The position numbers and the translations under genes were made by a program. DNA of 44,732 bases from Pseudomonas taiwanensis DSM 21245 (lineage in GTDB: Bacteria > Pseudomonadota > Gammaproteobacteria > Pseudomonadales > Pseudomonadaceae), in contig NZ_AUEC01000043.1 of NCBI RefSeq assembly GCF_000425785.1, positions 1-44,732 of the forward strand. The letters run 5' to 3'. Below the pieces are notes generated by a model. That model had not been told where the DNA came from, searched no databases, and saw only the letters and a list, made by a program, of their open reading frames with translations. Below, in pieces: positions 9,062 through 17,379 of this stretch; position 1 is the first letter of the stretch; every line of letters begins with the position of its first letter.

Positions 9062-11437
9062 TTGGTAGAGTACGTAGTTTCCCTCGATAAGCTCGGCGTC
9101 CATGATGTGGAGCATGTGGGGGGCAAGAACGCATCCCTGGGCGAGATGATCAGTAACCTCGCAGGTGCCGGCGTTTCGGTGCCGGGCGGCTTTGCCACTA
9201 CGGCTCAGGCGTACCGCGATTTTCTCGAGCAGAGTGGCCTGAACGACCGCATCCATGCCGCGCTTGATGCGTTGGACGTGGACGACGTCAACGCCTTGGC
9301 CAAGACCGGCGCACAGATCCGCCAGTGGGTGATGGAGGCCGAGTTCCCGGCTCGCCTGGATTCGGAAATCCGAACTGCCTTCGCCGAAATGTCCAAGGGC
9401 AACGACAACATGGCCGTGGCCGTGCGTTCCTCGGCCACCGCCGAAGACTTGCCGGATGCCTCCTTCGCCGGCCAGCAGGAGACCTTCCTGAACATCCGTG
9501 GCGTCGACAACGTGATCCGCGCGGCAAAGGAAGTGTTCGCCTCGCTGTTCAATGACCGCGCCATCGCCTACCGCGTGCACCAAGGCTTCGACCATAAGCT
9601 GGTGGCCCTGTCCGCTGGCGTGCAGCGTATGGTCCGTTCGGAAACCGGCACCGCCGGTGTGATGTTCACCCTCGACACCGAGTCGGGCTTCCGCGACGTG
9701 GTGTTCATCACCGGCGCCTATGGCCTGGGTGAAACCGTGGTGCAAGGTGCGGTGAACCCGGACGAATTCTACGTCCACAAACAGACGCTGCAGGCTGGCC
9801 GCCCGGCGATCCTGCGCCGCAACCTGGGCAGCAAGGCGATCAAGATGGTCTATGGCGACGAAGCCAAGGCCGGACGGTCGGTCAAGACGGTCGAAGTCGA
9901 CCGCGCCGATCGTGCGCGCTTCTGCCTGAGCGACGACGAAGTCAACGAGTTGGCCAAGCAGGCCATGATCATCGAGCAGCACTACCAGCGCCCGATGGAC
10001 ATCGAGTGGGCCAAGGACGGCGACGACGGCAAGCTGTACATCGTCCAGGCTCGCCCTGAGACCGTGAAGAGCCGCGCCAGCGCCAACGTCATGGAGCGTT
10101 ACCTGCTCAAGGAAAAAGGCACCGTTCTGGTCGAAGGCCGCGCCATCGGCCAGCGCATCGGTGCCGGCAAGGTCCGCGTTATCAACGACGTGTCCGAAAT
10201 GGACAAGGTGCAACCAGGCGACGTATTGGTCTCCGACATGACCGACCCGGACTGGGAACCGGTCATGAAGCGCGCGAGCGCCATCGTCACCAACCGTGGT
10301 GGCCGTACCTGCCACGCGGCGATCATCGCCCGTGAGCTGGGTATTCCGGCTGTGGTCGGTTGCGGCAATGCCACCCAGATCCTCAAGGATGGCCAGGGCG
10401 TCACCGTCTCCTGCGCCGAGGGCGACACCGGCTTCATCTTCGAAGGTGAACTGGGCTTTGACGTCAAGCAGAACTCGGTCGACGCCATGCCGGAGCTGCC
10501 GTTCAAGATCATGATGAACGTCGGTAACCCGGACCGCGCCTTCGACTTCGCCCAACTGCCCAACGAAGGTGTTGGCCTGGCGCGCCTGGAATTCATCATC
10601 AACCGCATGATCGGCGTGCACCCCAAGGCGTTGCTGAACTATGCCGGTCTGCCGCCAGAGCTGAAAGAGAGCGTCGACAAGCGCATCGCCGGCTACAACG
10701 ATCCGGTCGGCTTCTACGTCGAGAAGCTGGTCGAGGGTATCAGCACCCTGGCTGCGGCCTTCTACCCGAAAAAGGTCATCGTGCGCCTGTCGGACTTCAA
10801 GTCCAACGAGTACGCCAACCTGATCGGCGGCAAGCTGTACGAGCCGGAAGAAGAAAACCCGATGCTGGGCTTCCGCGGTGCTTCGCGCTACATCAGCGAG
10901 TCGTTCCGTGACTGCTTCGAGCTCGAATGCCGTGCCCTCAAGCGCGTGCGCAACGAGATGGGCCTGACCAACGTCGAGATCATGGTGCCGTTCGTGCGTA
11001 CCCTGGGCGAGGCCAGCCAGGTGGTCGACCTGCTCGCCGAAAACGGCCTGGCCCGTGGCGATAACGGCCTACGCGTGATCATGATGTGCGAGCTGCCGTC
11101 CAACGCGCTGCTGGCCGACGAGTTCCTCGAGTACTTCGACGGCTTCTCCATCGGCTCCAACGACCTGACCCAGCTCACACTGGGTCTGGACCGCGACTCG
11201 GGCATCATTGCCCACCTGTTCGATGAGCGTAACCCCGCGGTGAAGAAGCTGCTGGCCAACGCCATTGCCGCGTGCAACAAGGCTGGCAAGTACATCGGCA
11301 TCTGCGGCCAAGGCCCGTCGGACCACCCGGACCTGGCCAAATGGCTGATGGAGCAGGGCATCGAAAGCGTGTCGCTGAACCCGGACTCGGTACTCGAGAC
11401 CTGGTTCTTCCTGGCCGAAGGCCAGGGTGTGGCCTGA
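9062..11437 (+). CDS. ppsA: Phosphoenolpyruvate synthase
   Basis: This 791-residue enzyme makes PEP, AMP and phosphate from pyruvate, ATP and water, the gluconeogenic entry step for growth on pyruvate or lactate. An N-terminal PEP/pyruvate ATP-grasp domain is followed by the phosphohistidine domain GGRTCHAA with catalytic His418. The C-terminal PEP-utilising barrel carries the active-site Cys in GICGQGPSDHP (Cys748). The start is TTG at 9062, with GGAGAG at 9049-9054; it gives LVEYVVSLDKLGV, the family N-terminus. The more upstream TTG at 9026 lacks family similarity. The target threonine for PpsR lies near the catalytic His motif. Confidence 0.97.
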   Translation: MVEYVVSLDKLGVHDVEHVGGKNASLGEMISNLAGAGVSVPGGFATTAQAYRDFLEQSGLNDRIHAALDALDVDDVNALAKTGAQIRQWVMEAEFPARLDSEIRTAFAEMSKGNDNMAVAVRSSATAEDLPDASFAGQQETFLNIRGVDNVIRAAKEVFASLFNDRAIAYRVHQGFDHKLVALSAGVQRMVRSETGTAGVMFTLDTESGFRDVVFITGAYGLGETVVQGAVNPDEFYVHKQTLQAGRPAILRRNLGSKAIKMVYGDEAKAGRSVKTVEVDRADRARFCLSDDEVNELAKQAMIIEQHYQRPMDIEWAKDGDDGKLYIVQARPETVKSRASANVMERYLLKEKGTVLVEGRAIGQRIGAGKVRVINDVSEMDKVQPGDVLVSDMTDPDWEPVMKRASAIVTNRGGRTCHAAIIARELGIPAVVGCGNATQILKDGQGVTVSCAEGDTGFIFEGELGFDVKQNSVDAMPELPFKIMMNVGNPDRAFDFAQLPNEGVGLARLEFIINRMIGVHPKALLNYAGLPPELKESVDKRIAGYNDPVGFYVEKLVEGISTLAAAFYPKKVIVRLSDFKSNEYANLIGGKLYEPEEENPMLGFRGASRYISESFRDCFELECRALKRVRNEMGLTNVEIMVPFVRTLGEASQVVDLLAENGLARGDNGLRVIMMCELPSNALLADEFLEYFDGFSIGSNDLTQLTLGLDRDSGIIAHLFDERNPAVKKLLANAIAACNKAGKYIGICGQGPSDHPDLAKWLMEQGIESVSLNPDSVLETWFFLAEGQGVA

Positions 11438-11447
11438 TGCAGTGAAT

Positions 11448-11522
11448 TGCGGGGGCGCGTCTGGCGCGTCCCCGCCTGGTTTCATCCAGGGCGAGTTCCA
11501 GCAATGGATCCCGCCCTTTTTT
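11448..11522 (+). terminator. Terminator region after ppsA
   Basis: Two structures follow the stop: a GC-rich hairpin GCGGGGGCGCG…GCGCGTCCCCGC (about 11449-11475) and a short stem GGGCG (11489-11493) / CGCCC (11512-11516) followed by T6. The second overlaps an in-frame ATG at 11504, which argues against that ATG as the start of the next gene. Confidence 0.6.
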
Positions 11523-11539
11523 GTGCACCAAGCAACTTT

Positions 11540-12532
11540 ATGCAAAGCAGCAGCAATCTTTTTCCCGTGGCCCTGCTCAGTGCCGAGCGCCGCGGTGACC
11601 TCAGCGAAGATGTATACCGGATCAAGGCTGGCAACAGCCCTGACCCGAGCGTCGAGCTGGCCGTGACCCGCCTGGGCCTGGCAGATCAGAATCGGGCCCA
11701 AGGCCTGCCGGTGATCCTGCTGCATGGCAGTTTCTCCAACCGGCGCTTTTGGTATTCGCCCAAGGGCATCGGCCTTGGGGCCTATCTGGCGCGAGCCGGT
11801 TTCGATGTGTGGATCCCGGAAATGCGCGGCCATGGGCTGTCGCCGCGCAACCTCAGGTGGAAGCACAACAGCGTCGCCGACTATGCCCGCCACGATCTGC
11901 CGTTGATTGCTGCGTTCGTGCGCGAGCAGTCGGGCCAGACGCCTCACTGGATCGGCCATTCGTTGGGCGGGACCACCCTGGTGGCGGCCCTGGGCGGCGG
12001 TTTTCTCGAGGCCGAACAGGCGGCCAGCGTGGCGCTGTTCGGTACCCAGGTCAGCCGTGTCTACTGGCCATTGAAGGTGCCGCCGCTGGCTTGGGGGGCG
12101 AAGCTGGTGCTCAAGCGCTGGGAACAGATATCCGGGCCGCGTTTCAAGCGTGGGCCGGAGGACGAGCCGATCGGCCTGGCGCTGGAGAGCATGCGCTGGC
12201 ATGGTCTGTTCGGTCGCTTTGGCGATAAGCAGAGCGACTGGTGGGCGGCGTTGGCCGAGGTGGATGTGCCGCTGCTGGCAGTGGCCGGCGCAGGGGACTT
12301 CCAGGACCCGGTATGGGCGTGTCGCAAGCTGTTCGACCAGTTTGGCGGCGAGCGCAAGCAGTTCCTGCGCCTGGGGCGCGAGGAAGGTTTCGATGCCTTC
12401 GGGCATGTCGACATGCTGGTGAGCAAGGCAGCGCAGGCCCAGGTGTGGCCTCTGGTGGAGCGCTGGTTGCGAGAGCCGCTGCTGCCGGTGCATGAGTCCA
12501 CAGTGGTGGCGCAGGCTGTGCCCGCCGGTTGA
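11540..12532 (+). CDS. Alpha/beta hydrolase (ppsA-linked)
   Basis: A 330-residue serine hydrolase fold: oxyanion loop LLHGSFSN (residues 60-67), MRGHGLS (95-101), and nucleophile elbow GHSLG (139-143, Ser141). The Asp lies in the AGDFQDPVWACR segment and the acid/base His probably in the late DAFGHVDM. The substrate is unknown; esterase or lipase-like activity is likely. There is no signal peptide, so it should be cytoplasmic. ATG 11540 is chosen because the two upstream ATG/GTG candidates fall in the ppsA terminator region, though its ribosome-binding site is poor. The same gene follows ppsA in P. aeruginosa (I recall PA1771). Confidence 0.85.
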   Translation: MQSSSNLFPVALLSAERRGDLSEDVYRIKAGNSPDPSVELAVTRLGLADQNRAQGLPVILLHGSFSNRRFWYSPKGIGLGAYLARAGFDVWIPEMRGHGLSPRNLRWKHNSVADYARHDLPLIAAFVREQSGQTPHWIGHSLGGTTLVAALGGGFLEAEQAASVALFGTQVSRVYWPLKVPPLAWGAKLVLKRWEQISGPRFKRGPEDEPIGLALESMRWHGLFGRFGDKQSDWWAALAEVDVPLLAVAGAGDFQDPVWACRKLFDQFGGERKQFLRLGREEGFDAFGHVDMLVSKAAQAQVWPLVERWLREPLLPVHESTVVAQAVPAG

Positions 12533-12716
12533 GGCGTCAGGGCTATCCTCGCCGTCAAACCCGGGGTGGGGCAGTCCATGGGCGCGCCGGCCTGCCGGCG
12601 ATAAGGTCCGCGCAGACGAAATTCACCTGACTGATCGGTCCCGGATGACTGCAACTGCCTCCCCGGTGTAGCCTTGCGTGATCTACCGCTTTCGTTGTGA
12701 CTGACAGGAGCTTCCC
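12533..12716. other. Intergenic region with a REP-like palindrome
   Basis: CGCCGGC (12585-12591), CT, GCCGGCG (12594-12600) is a solitary REP-like hairpin. The ribosome-binding site AGGAG (12706-12710) serves rraA. I see no clear promoter. Confidence 0.5.
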
Positions 12717-13208
12717 ATGCAGCATTACGTAACGCCCGACCTGTGCGACGCCTACCCGGACCTGGTCCAGGTGCTGGAACCCATGTTCAGCAACTTCGGT
12801 GGCCGCGATTCCTTCGGCGGCCAGATCGTCACCATCAAGTGCTTCGAAGACAACTCGCTGGTCAAGGAGCAGGTCGAGCTCGATGGCAAGGGCAAGGTGC
12901 TGGTGGTCGATGGCGGCGGTTCGCTGCGCCGTGCACTGCTCGGTGACATGCTGGCCGAGAAAGCCGCCAAGAACGGTTGGGAGGGCCTGGTGATCTATGG
13001 CTGCGTGCGAGACGTGGACGTGCTGATCCAGACCGATGTCGGCGTGCAAGCCTTGGCCAGCCACCCGATGAAGACCGACAAGCGTGGCATTGGCGATCTC
13101 AATGTGCCGGTGACTTTCGCCGGGGTGACCTTCCGCCCAGGTGAATACGTGTACGCCGACAACAACGGCGTGATCGTTTCGCCAAGCCCGCTGAAAATGC
13201 CGGAGTGA
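12717..13208 (+). CDS. rraA: RraA-family protein (RNase E activity regulator / HMG-aldolase-like)
   Basis: A 163-residue protein starting MQHYVTPDLCDAYPD. It carries the RraA core: FGGRDSFGGQIVTIKCFEDN, then VVDGGGSLRRALLGDMLAEKA and GWEGLVIYGCVRDVD. In E. coli RraA binds RNase E and dampens mRNA decay; pseudomonad relatives are also annotated as 4-hydroxy-4-methyl-2-oxoglutarate/oxaloacetate aldolases because the G-x20-R-D metal-site signature is shared (GYGCVRD-like here). Which activity applies cannot be decided from sequence. It is followed after 27 bp by cmaX, so co-transcription is likely. Confidence 0.92.
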   Translation: MQHYVTPDLCDAYPDLVQVLEPMFSNFGGRDSFGGQIVTIKCFEDNSLVKEQVELDGKGKVLVVDGGGSLRRALLGDMLAEKAAKNGWEGLVIYGCVRDVDVLIQTDVGVQALASHPMKTDKRGIGDLNVPVTFAGVTFRPGEYVYADNNGVIVSPSPLKMPE

Positions 13209-13235
13209 TGCGCCGCGCGCGCTGATGGAGTGTCG

Positions 13236-14231
13236 ATGTTAGAGGAAGACAACGCGCAGTGGGGGCTGGTGCATGCCCTGGTGCTCGATGGCAAAGGCGG
13301 CGCGCGCTCGATCGCCCGTACCGAACTGGACGGGCTGCAGTTGCAGCCGCAGGAAAGCCTCTGGCTGCACTGGGACCGAAGCCATCCGCAGACACGTACC
13401 TGGCTGTTGCACGACAGTGGCCTGAGCGAGTTCGCCTGCGACCTGTTGCTGGAAGAGAACACCCGTCCGCGGTTGTTGCCGCTGGCCAGCGAGCAGTTGC
13501 TGCTGTTCCTGCGTGGGGTCAACCTCAACCCGGGTGCAGAACCCGAAGACATGGTTTCCGTGCGCATCTTCGCCGAAGCGCAGCGGGTGATTTCCCTGCG
13601 CTTGCGGCCTTTGCGCGCCAGCGACGAGATTCTCCAGCACCTGGCCGAGGGCAGGGGGCCCAAGTCGGCGTCCGAACTGTTGCTGTTGATGGGAGAGCTG
13701 TTGACGGAAAAGGTTCAGGGGCTGGTCAGCGACCTTTCCGAGTGGGTCGACAACGAAGAAGAAAAGGTCGAGTCCGACGAACGGTACTCGCCCGAACAGG
13801 CCAGCCTGCAGCAAATCCGCCGTCGCGCCGCCGCCCTGCGCCGTTTTCTCGCCCCGCAGCGAGACATCTACGCGCAGTTGTCGCGCAGCAAGTGGAGTTG
13901 GTTCGCCGACGCCGACGCCGATTACTGGAACGAGTTGAACAACAGCTTGATCCGCTACCTGGAAGAGCTCGAACTGACCCGCGAACGTGCCGCGTTGGTA
14001 CTCGAAAGCGAGGACAGACGCCGCAGTGAGCGGATGAACCGGACCATGTACCGGTTCGGCATCATCACCTGCATCTTTCTGCCGATGAGCTTCATCACTG
14101 GGTTGCTCGGTATCAACGTGGGCGGTATTCCGGGGGCGGAAAACCCCTACGGCTTCCTGTTTGCCTGCATCGTCGTGCTCGGGTTGGCGGTGGGGCAGTG
14201 GTGGCTGTTCCGGCGGTTGCGGTGGGTCTAG
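13236..14231 (+). CDS. cmaX: CorA/ZntB-like divalent cation transporter
   Basis: A 331-residue protein of the 2-TM CorA superfamily. A long cytoplasmic N-terminal domain (1-270) ends in a charged coiled helix; two C-terminal membrane helices follow (about 274-292 and 305-326). The pore motif is GIN (292-294), a variant of the canonical GMN, which is often linked to ZntB-type Zn2+ transport. ATG 13236 has GGAG five bases before it; an upstream GTG at 13230 overlaps that box. It is the orthologue, by synteny, of P. aeruginosa cmaX, first gene of cmaX-cfrX-cmpX. The transported ion is not proven. Confidence 0.9.
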   Translation: MLEEDNAQWGLVHALVLDGKGGARSIARTELDGLQLQPQESLWLHWDRSHPQTRTWLLHDSGLSEFACDLLLEENTRPRLLPLASEQLLLFLRGVNLNPGAEPEDMVSVRIFAEAQRVISLRLRPLRASDEILQHLAEGRGPKSASELLLLMGELLTEKVQGLVSDLSEWVDNEEEKVESDERYSPEQASLQQIRRRAAALRRFLAPQRDIYAQLSRSKWSWFADADADYWNELNNSLIRYLEELELTRERAALVLESEDRRRSERMNRTMYRFGIITCIFLPMSFITGLLGINVGGIPGAENPYGFLFACIVVLGLAVGQWWLFRRLRWV

Positions 14232-14372
14232 TCGTGCACGGGGCGTATCGCACCTACAGCGAGGCGCCGGCGATCCGGCCGCTGCGCACTCATTTTGAAA
14301 CACCCACAGCGCCAGTCAGTGTGACCCATCGTCCTGCGCCCTCGTCTCTGACTGACACTGCGTGAGGTGCCT
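14232..14372. promoter_or_regulatory. cmaX-cfrX intergenic region
   Basis: 141 bp. In P. aeruginosa an AlgU (sigma-22) promoter acts in the cmaX-cfrX-cmpX region as I recall. TCTGA occurs at 14347-14351, but a good GAACTT -35 at the right distance is absent, so I do not call a promoter. GAGG at 14364-14367 serves cfrX. Confidence 0.3.
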
Positions 14373-14636
14373 ATGCACGATCCGTTCGAAGAATCCCTGC
14401 GTGACCTGCTCAAGGCGTCGCCGTCCGGTAAGGACCGTGACGATGCCGCGTGCCTGGGTCGCGTCCTGAAAACCGCCAACCGTCAGGTGGGCGCGGGTGA
14501 TCTGTTCAGCCTCCTGGGCCGCTGGAGCCAGGCGTTGATGATTGCCGTGAACAATGGCTCGGCGCATGTCGCGCCTGTTCGTAGAAACTCTACCCGCAAC
14601 GCTGCCGGTGGCAGCAAAGCAGATAAGGCCGATTGA
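14373..14636 (+). CDS. cfrX: CfrX (CrfX) small conserved protein
   Basis: An 87-residue soluble protein: MHDPFEESLRDLLKASPSGKD, a helical middle (ACLGRVLKTANRQVGAGDLFSLLGRW split over about 31-56), and a basic, low-complexity tail. No known domain. Its place between cmaX and cmpX matches the P. aeruginosa cfrX gene, whose function is unknown. ATG 14373 follows GAGG at 5-6 bases. It ends two bases before the cmpX ATG, so translation of the two is probably coupled. Confidence 0.88.
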   Translation: MHDPFEESLRDLLKASPSGKDRDDAACLGRVLKTANRQVGAGDLFSLLGRWSQALMIAVNNGSAHVAPVRRNSTRNAAGGSKADKAD

Positions 14637-14638
14637 AT

Positions 14639-15463
14639 ATGGAACTCGATCTCTGGACCCAGAGCCTGGTCACTGCGATGACCGCCCTTTGGACCAAGGT
14701 GGCGAACTTCATCCCGAACCTGTTCGGTGCCCTGGTCGTCGTGCTGCTTGGTTTCGTCGTGGCCAAGCTGCTCGACACATTGCTGTCCAAGCTACTGGCC
14801 AAGTTCGGCCTGGACCGTCTGATGGCCGGTACCGGCCTGACCAAGATGCTCAGTCGCACCGGTATCCAGGTGCCGATCTCGACCCTGATCGGCAAGATCG
14901 TGTACTGGTTCGTGCTGTTGATTTTCCTGGTGTCCGCCGCCGAATCCCTGGGGCTCGAGCGGGTTTCGGCTACCCTCGACATGCTCGCGCTGTACCTGCC
15001 CAAGGTGTTTGGCGCGGCGCTGGTGCTGCTGGCGGGTGTGCTGCTGGCGCAAGTAGCCAATGGCCTGGTGCGCGGTGCCGCGGAAGGCATCGGGCTGGAA
15101 TATTCCGCAGGGCTTGGGCGTATCACCCAAGGCCTGGTGATCATCATCAGCATCTCGGTGGCCATCAGTCAGCTGGAGGTGAAAACCGACCTGCTCAACC
15201 ACGTGATCGTCATCGGGCTGATTACCGTTGGTCTGGCAATCGCGTTGGCGATGGGCCTCGGCAGCCGCGAGATCGCCGGGCAGATTCTGGCCGGGATCTA
15301 CGTGCGCGAACTCTATCAGGTCGGCCAGCATGTGCGGATTGGAGAGGTCGAAGGGCAGATCGAGGAAATCGGTACGGTCAAGACGACGGTGCTGACCGAT
15401 GATGGCGAATTGGTGTCGATGTCTAACCGTGAACTACTTGAGCAGCGTGTCAATAGCCGCTAA
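14639..15463 (+). CDS. cmpX: CmpX, inner-membrane MscS-like channel
   Basis: A 274-residue integral membrane protein with repeated TM-helix motifs: hydrophobic segments near residues 20-45, 85-105, 118-140, 160-180 and 185-205. A soluble C-terminal MscS-type domain follows (GREIAGQILAGIYVRELYQVGQ onward, ending SMSNRELLEQRVNSR). In P. aeruginosa, loss of CmpX alters SigX activity and membrane physiology. It is coupled to cfrX upstream and followed by sigX after 89 bp. Confidence 0.93.
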   Translation: MELDLWTQSLVTAMTALWTKVANFIPNLFGALVVVLLGFVVAKLLDTLLSKLLAKFGLDRLMAGTGLTKMLSRTGIQVPISTLIGKIVYWFVLLIFLVSAAESLGLERVSATLDMLALYLPKVFGAALVLLAGVLLAQVANGLVRGAAEGIGLEYSAGLGRITQGLVIIISISVAISQLEVKTDLLNHVIVIGLITVGLAIALAMGLGSREIAGQILAGIYVRELYQVGQHVRIGEVEGQIEEIGTVKTTVLTDDGELVSMSNRELLEQRVNSR

Positions 15464-15552
15464 CCGCACAAAAGCTGTTAATGTATGCCGCCGCGAAAAT
15501 CGGCCCATGGGGCTAAGCGGCGACATTGACCTGACTGTCGGCCAGATCCGTT

Positions 15553-16143
15553 TTGAATAAAGTTCATTCGCCGCCCATGCGTTATGACCCCCGCGAGCTC
15601 ACGGACGAGGAGTTGGTGGCGCGTTCGCATGAGGAGCTGTATCACGTAACTCGCGCCTATGAGGAACTCATGCGGCGCTACCAACGGACCCTGTTCAACG
15701 TCTGTGCGCGTTACTTGGGGAACGATCGGGATGCCGACGATGTCTGTCAGGAGGTGATGCTGAAGGTGCTGTACGGTTTGAAGAACTTCGAGGGCAAATC
15801 CAAGTTCAAGACCTGGCTCTACAGCATTACCTACAACGAGTGCATCACCCAGTACCGCAAGGAGCGCCGCAAGCGTCGGTTGATGGATGCCTTGAGCCTG
15901 GACCCTGTTGAAGAGGCGTCCGAAGACAAGGCGCCGAAACCGGAAGAAAAGGGCGGGCTGGACAAGTGGCTCGTGCATGTGAACCCGATCGACCGGGAGA
16001 TCCTGGTGCTGCGATTTGTCGCAGAACTGGAGTTTCAGGAGATCGCCGATATCATGCACATGGGCTTGAGCGCAACAAAAATGCGGTACAAGCGCGCGCT
16101 AGACAAGCTTCGGGAGAAATTTGCCGGGTTGAGTGAAACTTAG
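15553..16143 (+). CDS. sigX: ECF sigma factor SigX
   Basis: A 196-residue extracytoplasmic-function sigma factor. Region 2 (RYQRTLFNVCARYLGN, DADDVCQEVMLKVLYGL) and region 4 (DREILVLRFVAELEFQEIADIM, SATKMRYKRALDKLREK) are intact. It starts with TTG at 15553 (MNKVHSPP), as in P. aeruginosa SigX; the next ATG (15577) would cut eight residues. SigX drives oprF and many envelope and fatty-acid genes. No anti-sigma gene is adjacent, which is normal for SigX; CmpX is thought to influence its activity. Confidence 0.96.
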   Translation: MNKVHSPPMRYDPRELTDEELVARSHEELYHVTRAYEELMRRYQRTLFNVCARYLGNDRDADDVCQEVMLKVLYGLKNFEGKSKFKTWLYSITYNECITQYRKERRKRRLMDALSLDPVEEASEDKAPKPEEKGGLDKWLVHVNPIDREILVLRFVAELEFQEIADIMHMGLSATKMRYKRALDKLREKFAGLSET

Positions 16144-16253
16144 CCGTGTACAAATGTCTCTAACGAATCGGCAAATTCTGCTAGACTTGCCGTCGAGTTG
16201 TCCCCCGGATGTTGGTGGGACTGCTTAACTATCATCAGATGGGGATTTAACGG
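16144..16253 (+). promoter_or_regulatory. oprF leader and promoter region
   Basis: 110 bp between sigX and oprF. In Pseudomonas both a vegetative and a SigX-dependent promoter lie in this interval. I cannot place either with confidence from sequence. The oprF ribosome-binding site is GGGGA at 16240-16244. Confidence 0.5.
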
Positions 16254-17291
16254 ATGAAATTGAAAAACACCTTGGGCTTGGCCATTGGCTCGCTCGTAGC
16301 TGCTACTTCGTTCGGTGCTCTGGCCCAAGGCCAAGGCGCTGTCGAAATCGAAGGCAACGTCACCAAGCAGTACTACGACAGCGAGCGTAACTTCAAGAAC
16401 GACGGCACCAATCCTGGTGTTCGCCTGGGTTACTTCCTGACCGACGACGTCTCCCTGGATCTGGGTTACAACGAGACTCACAACGCTCGTGGCGAAGTCT
16501 TCAACAAGGACATCAAGGGTTCCAAGACCAAGCTCGACGCTACCTACCACTTCGGTACCGTAGGCGATGCTCTGCGTCCGTACGTCTCTGCCGGTTTCGC
16601 TCACGAGAGCCTGGGTCAGGCTACCCGTAGCGGCCGTGACCACTCCACCTTCGCCAACGTTGGCGCTGGCGCCAAGTGGTACATCACCGACATGTTCTTC
16701 GCCCGTGCTGGCGTTGAAGCCATGTACAACATCGACAACGGCAACACCGAGTGGGGTCCGACCGTTGGTCTGGGTCTGAACTTCGGTGGTAGCGGTGGCA
16801 AGGTTGCCGCAGCGCCTGCTCCAGTTGCCGAAGTCTGCTCCGACAGCGACAACGACGGTGTTTGCGACAACGTCGACAAGTGCCCTGACACCCCGGCCAA
16901 CGTTACCGTTGACGCCGACGGCTGCCCGGCTGTTGCCGAAGTCGTTCGCGTTGAGCTGGACGTCAAGTTCGACTTCGACAAGTCGGTCGTCAAGCCAAAC
17001 AGCTACGGCGACATCAAGAACCTGGCTGACTTCATGAAGCAGTACCCACAGACCACCACCGTGGTTGAAGGTCACACTGACTCCGTGGGCCCAGACGCTT
17101 ACAACCAGAAGCTGTCCGAGCGTCGCGCCAACGCTGTCAAGCAGGTCCTGACCCAGCAGTACGGCGTAGAATCCAGCCGTGTTGACTCGGTTGGCTACGG
17201 CGAAACCCGTCCGGTTGCCGACAACGCCACCGAAGAAGGCCGCGCTATCAACCGTCGCGTTGAAGCTCAGGTAGAAGCCCAGGCCAAGTAA
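16254..17291 (+). CDS. oprF: Major outer-membrane porin OprF
   Basis: A 345-residue OmpA-family porin. Residues 1-24 are a signal peptide ending in GALA before QGQGAVE. An eight-stranded N-terminal barrel runs to about 175, then a linker with a thrombospondin type-3-like Cys motif (CSDSDNDGVCDNVDKCPD) and an OmpA peptidoglycan-binding domain (about 230-340; DFDKSVVKPNS, GHTDSVGPDAYNQKLSERR). It maintains envelope integrity, anchors the wall and serves as a slow non-specific porin. Codons are strongly biased to highly expressed choices (frequent GTT/GCT/CGT), unlike its neighbours, as expected for an abundant protein. It ends at a strong terminator. Confidence 0.98.
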   Translation: MKLKNTLGLAIGSLVAATSFGALAQGQGAVEIEGNVTKQYYDSERNFKNDGTNPGVRLGYFLTDDVSLDLGYNETHNARGEVFNKDIKGSKTKLDATYHFGTVGDALRPYVSAGFAHESLGQATRSGRDHSTFANVGAGAKWYITDMFFARAGVEAMYNIDNGNTEWGPTVGLGLNFGGSGGKVAAAPAPVAEVCSDSDNDGVCDNVDKCPDTPANVTVDADGCPAVAEVVRVELDVKFDFDKSVVKPNSYGDIKNLADFMKQYPQTTTVVEGHTDSVGPDAYNQKLSERRANAVKQVLTQQYGVESSRVDSVGYGETRPVADNATEEGRAINRRVEAQVEAQAK

Positions 17292-17308
17292 TTGGTTTGA
17301 CGTTTCAT

Positions 17309-17335
17309 GAAAAACCCGGCCTCGGCCGGGTTTTT
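17309..17335. terminator. Bidirectional terminator between oprF and cobA
   Basis: AAAACCCGGCC (17311-17321) pairs with GGCCGGGTTTT (17324-17334), with an A-run on the left and a T-run on the right, so it can stop both convergent transcripts. Confidence 0.93.
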
Positions 17336-17379
17336 CTTTGCCTGCAATTTCAGTTGCCTCACCGTCGGCACTCGGCACA

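Noticed and set aside
8966..10621. 551-codon minus-strand ORF
   Set aside because: Antisense shadow of ppsA and its promoter region; not protein-like.
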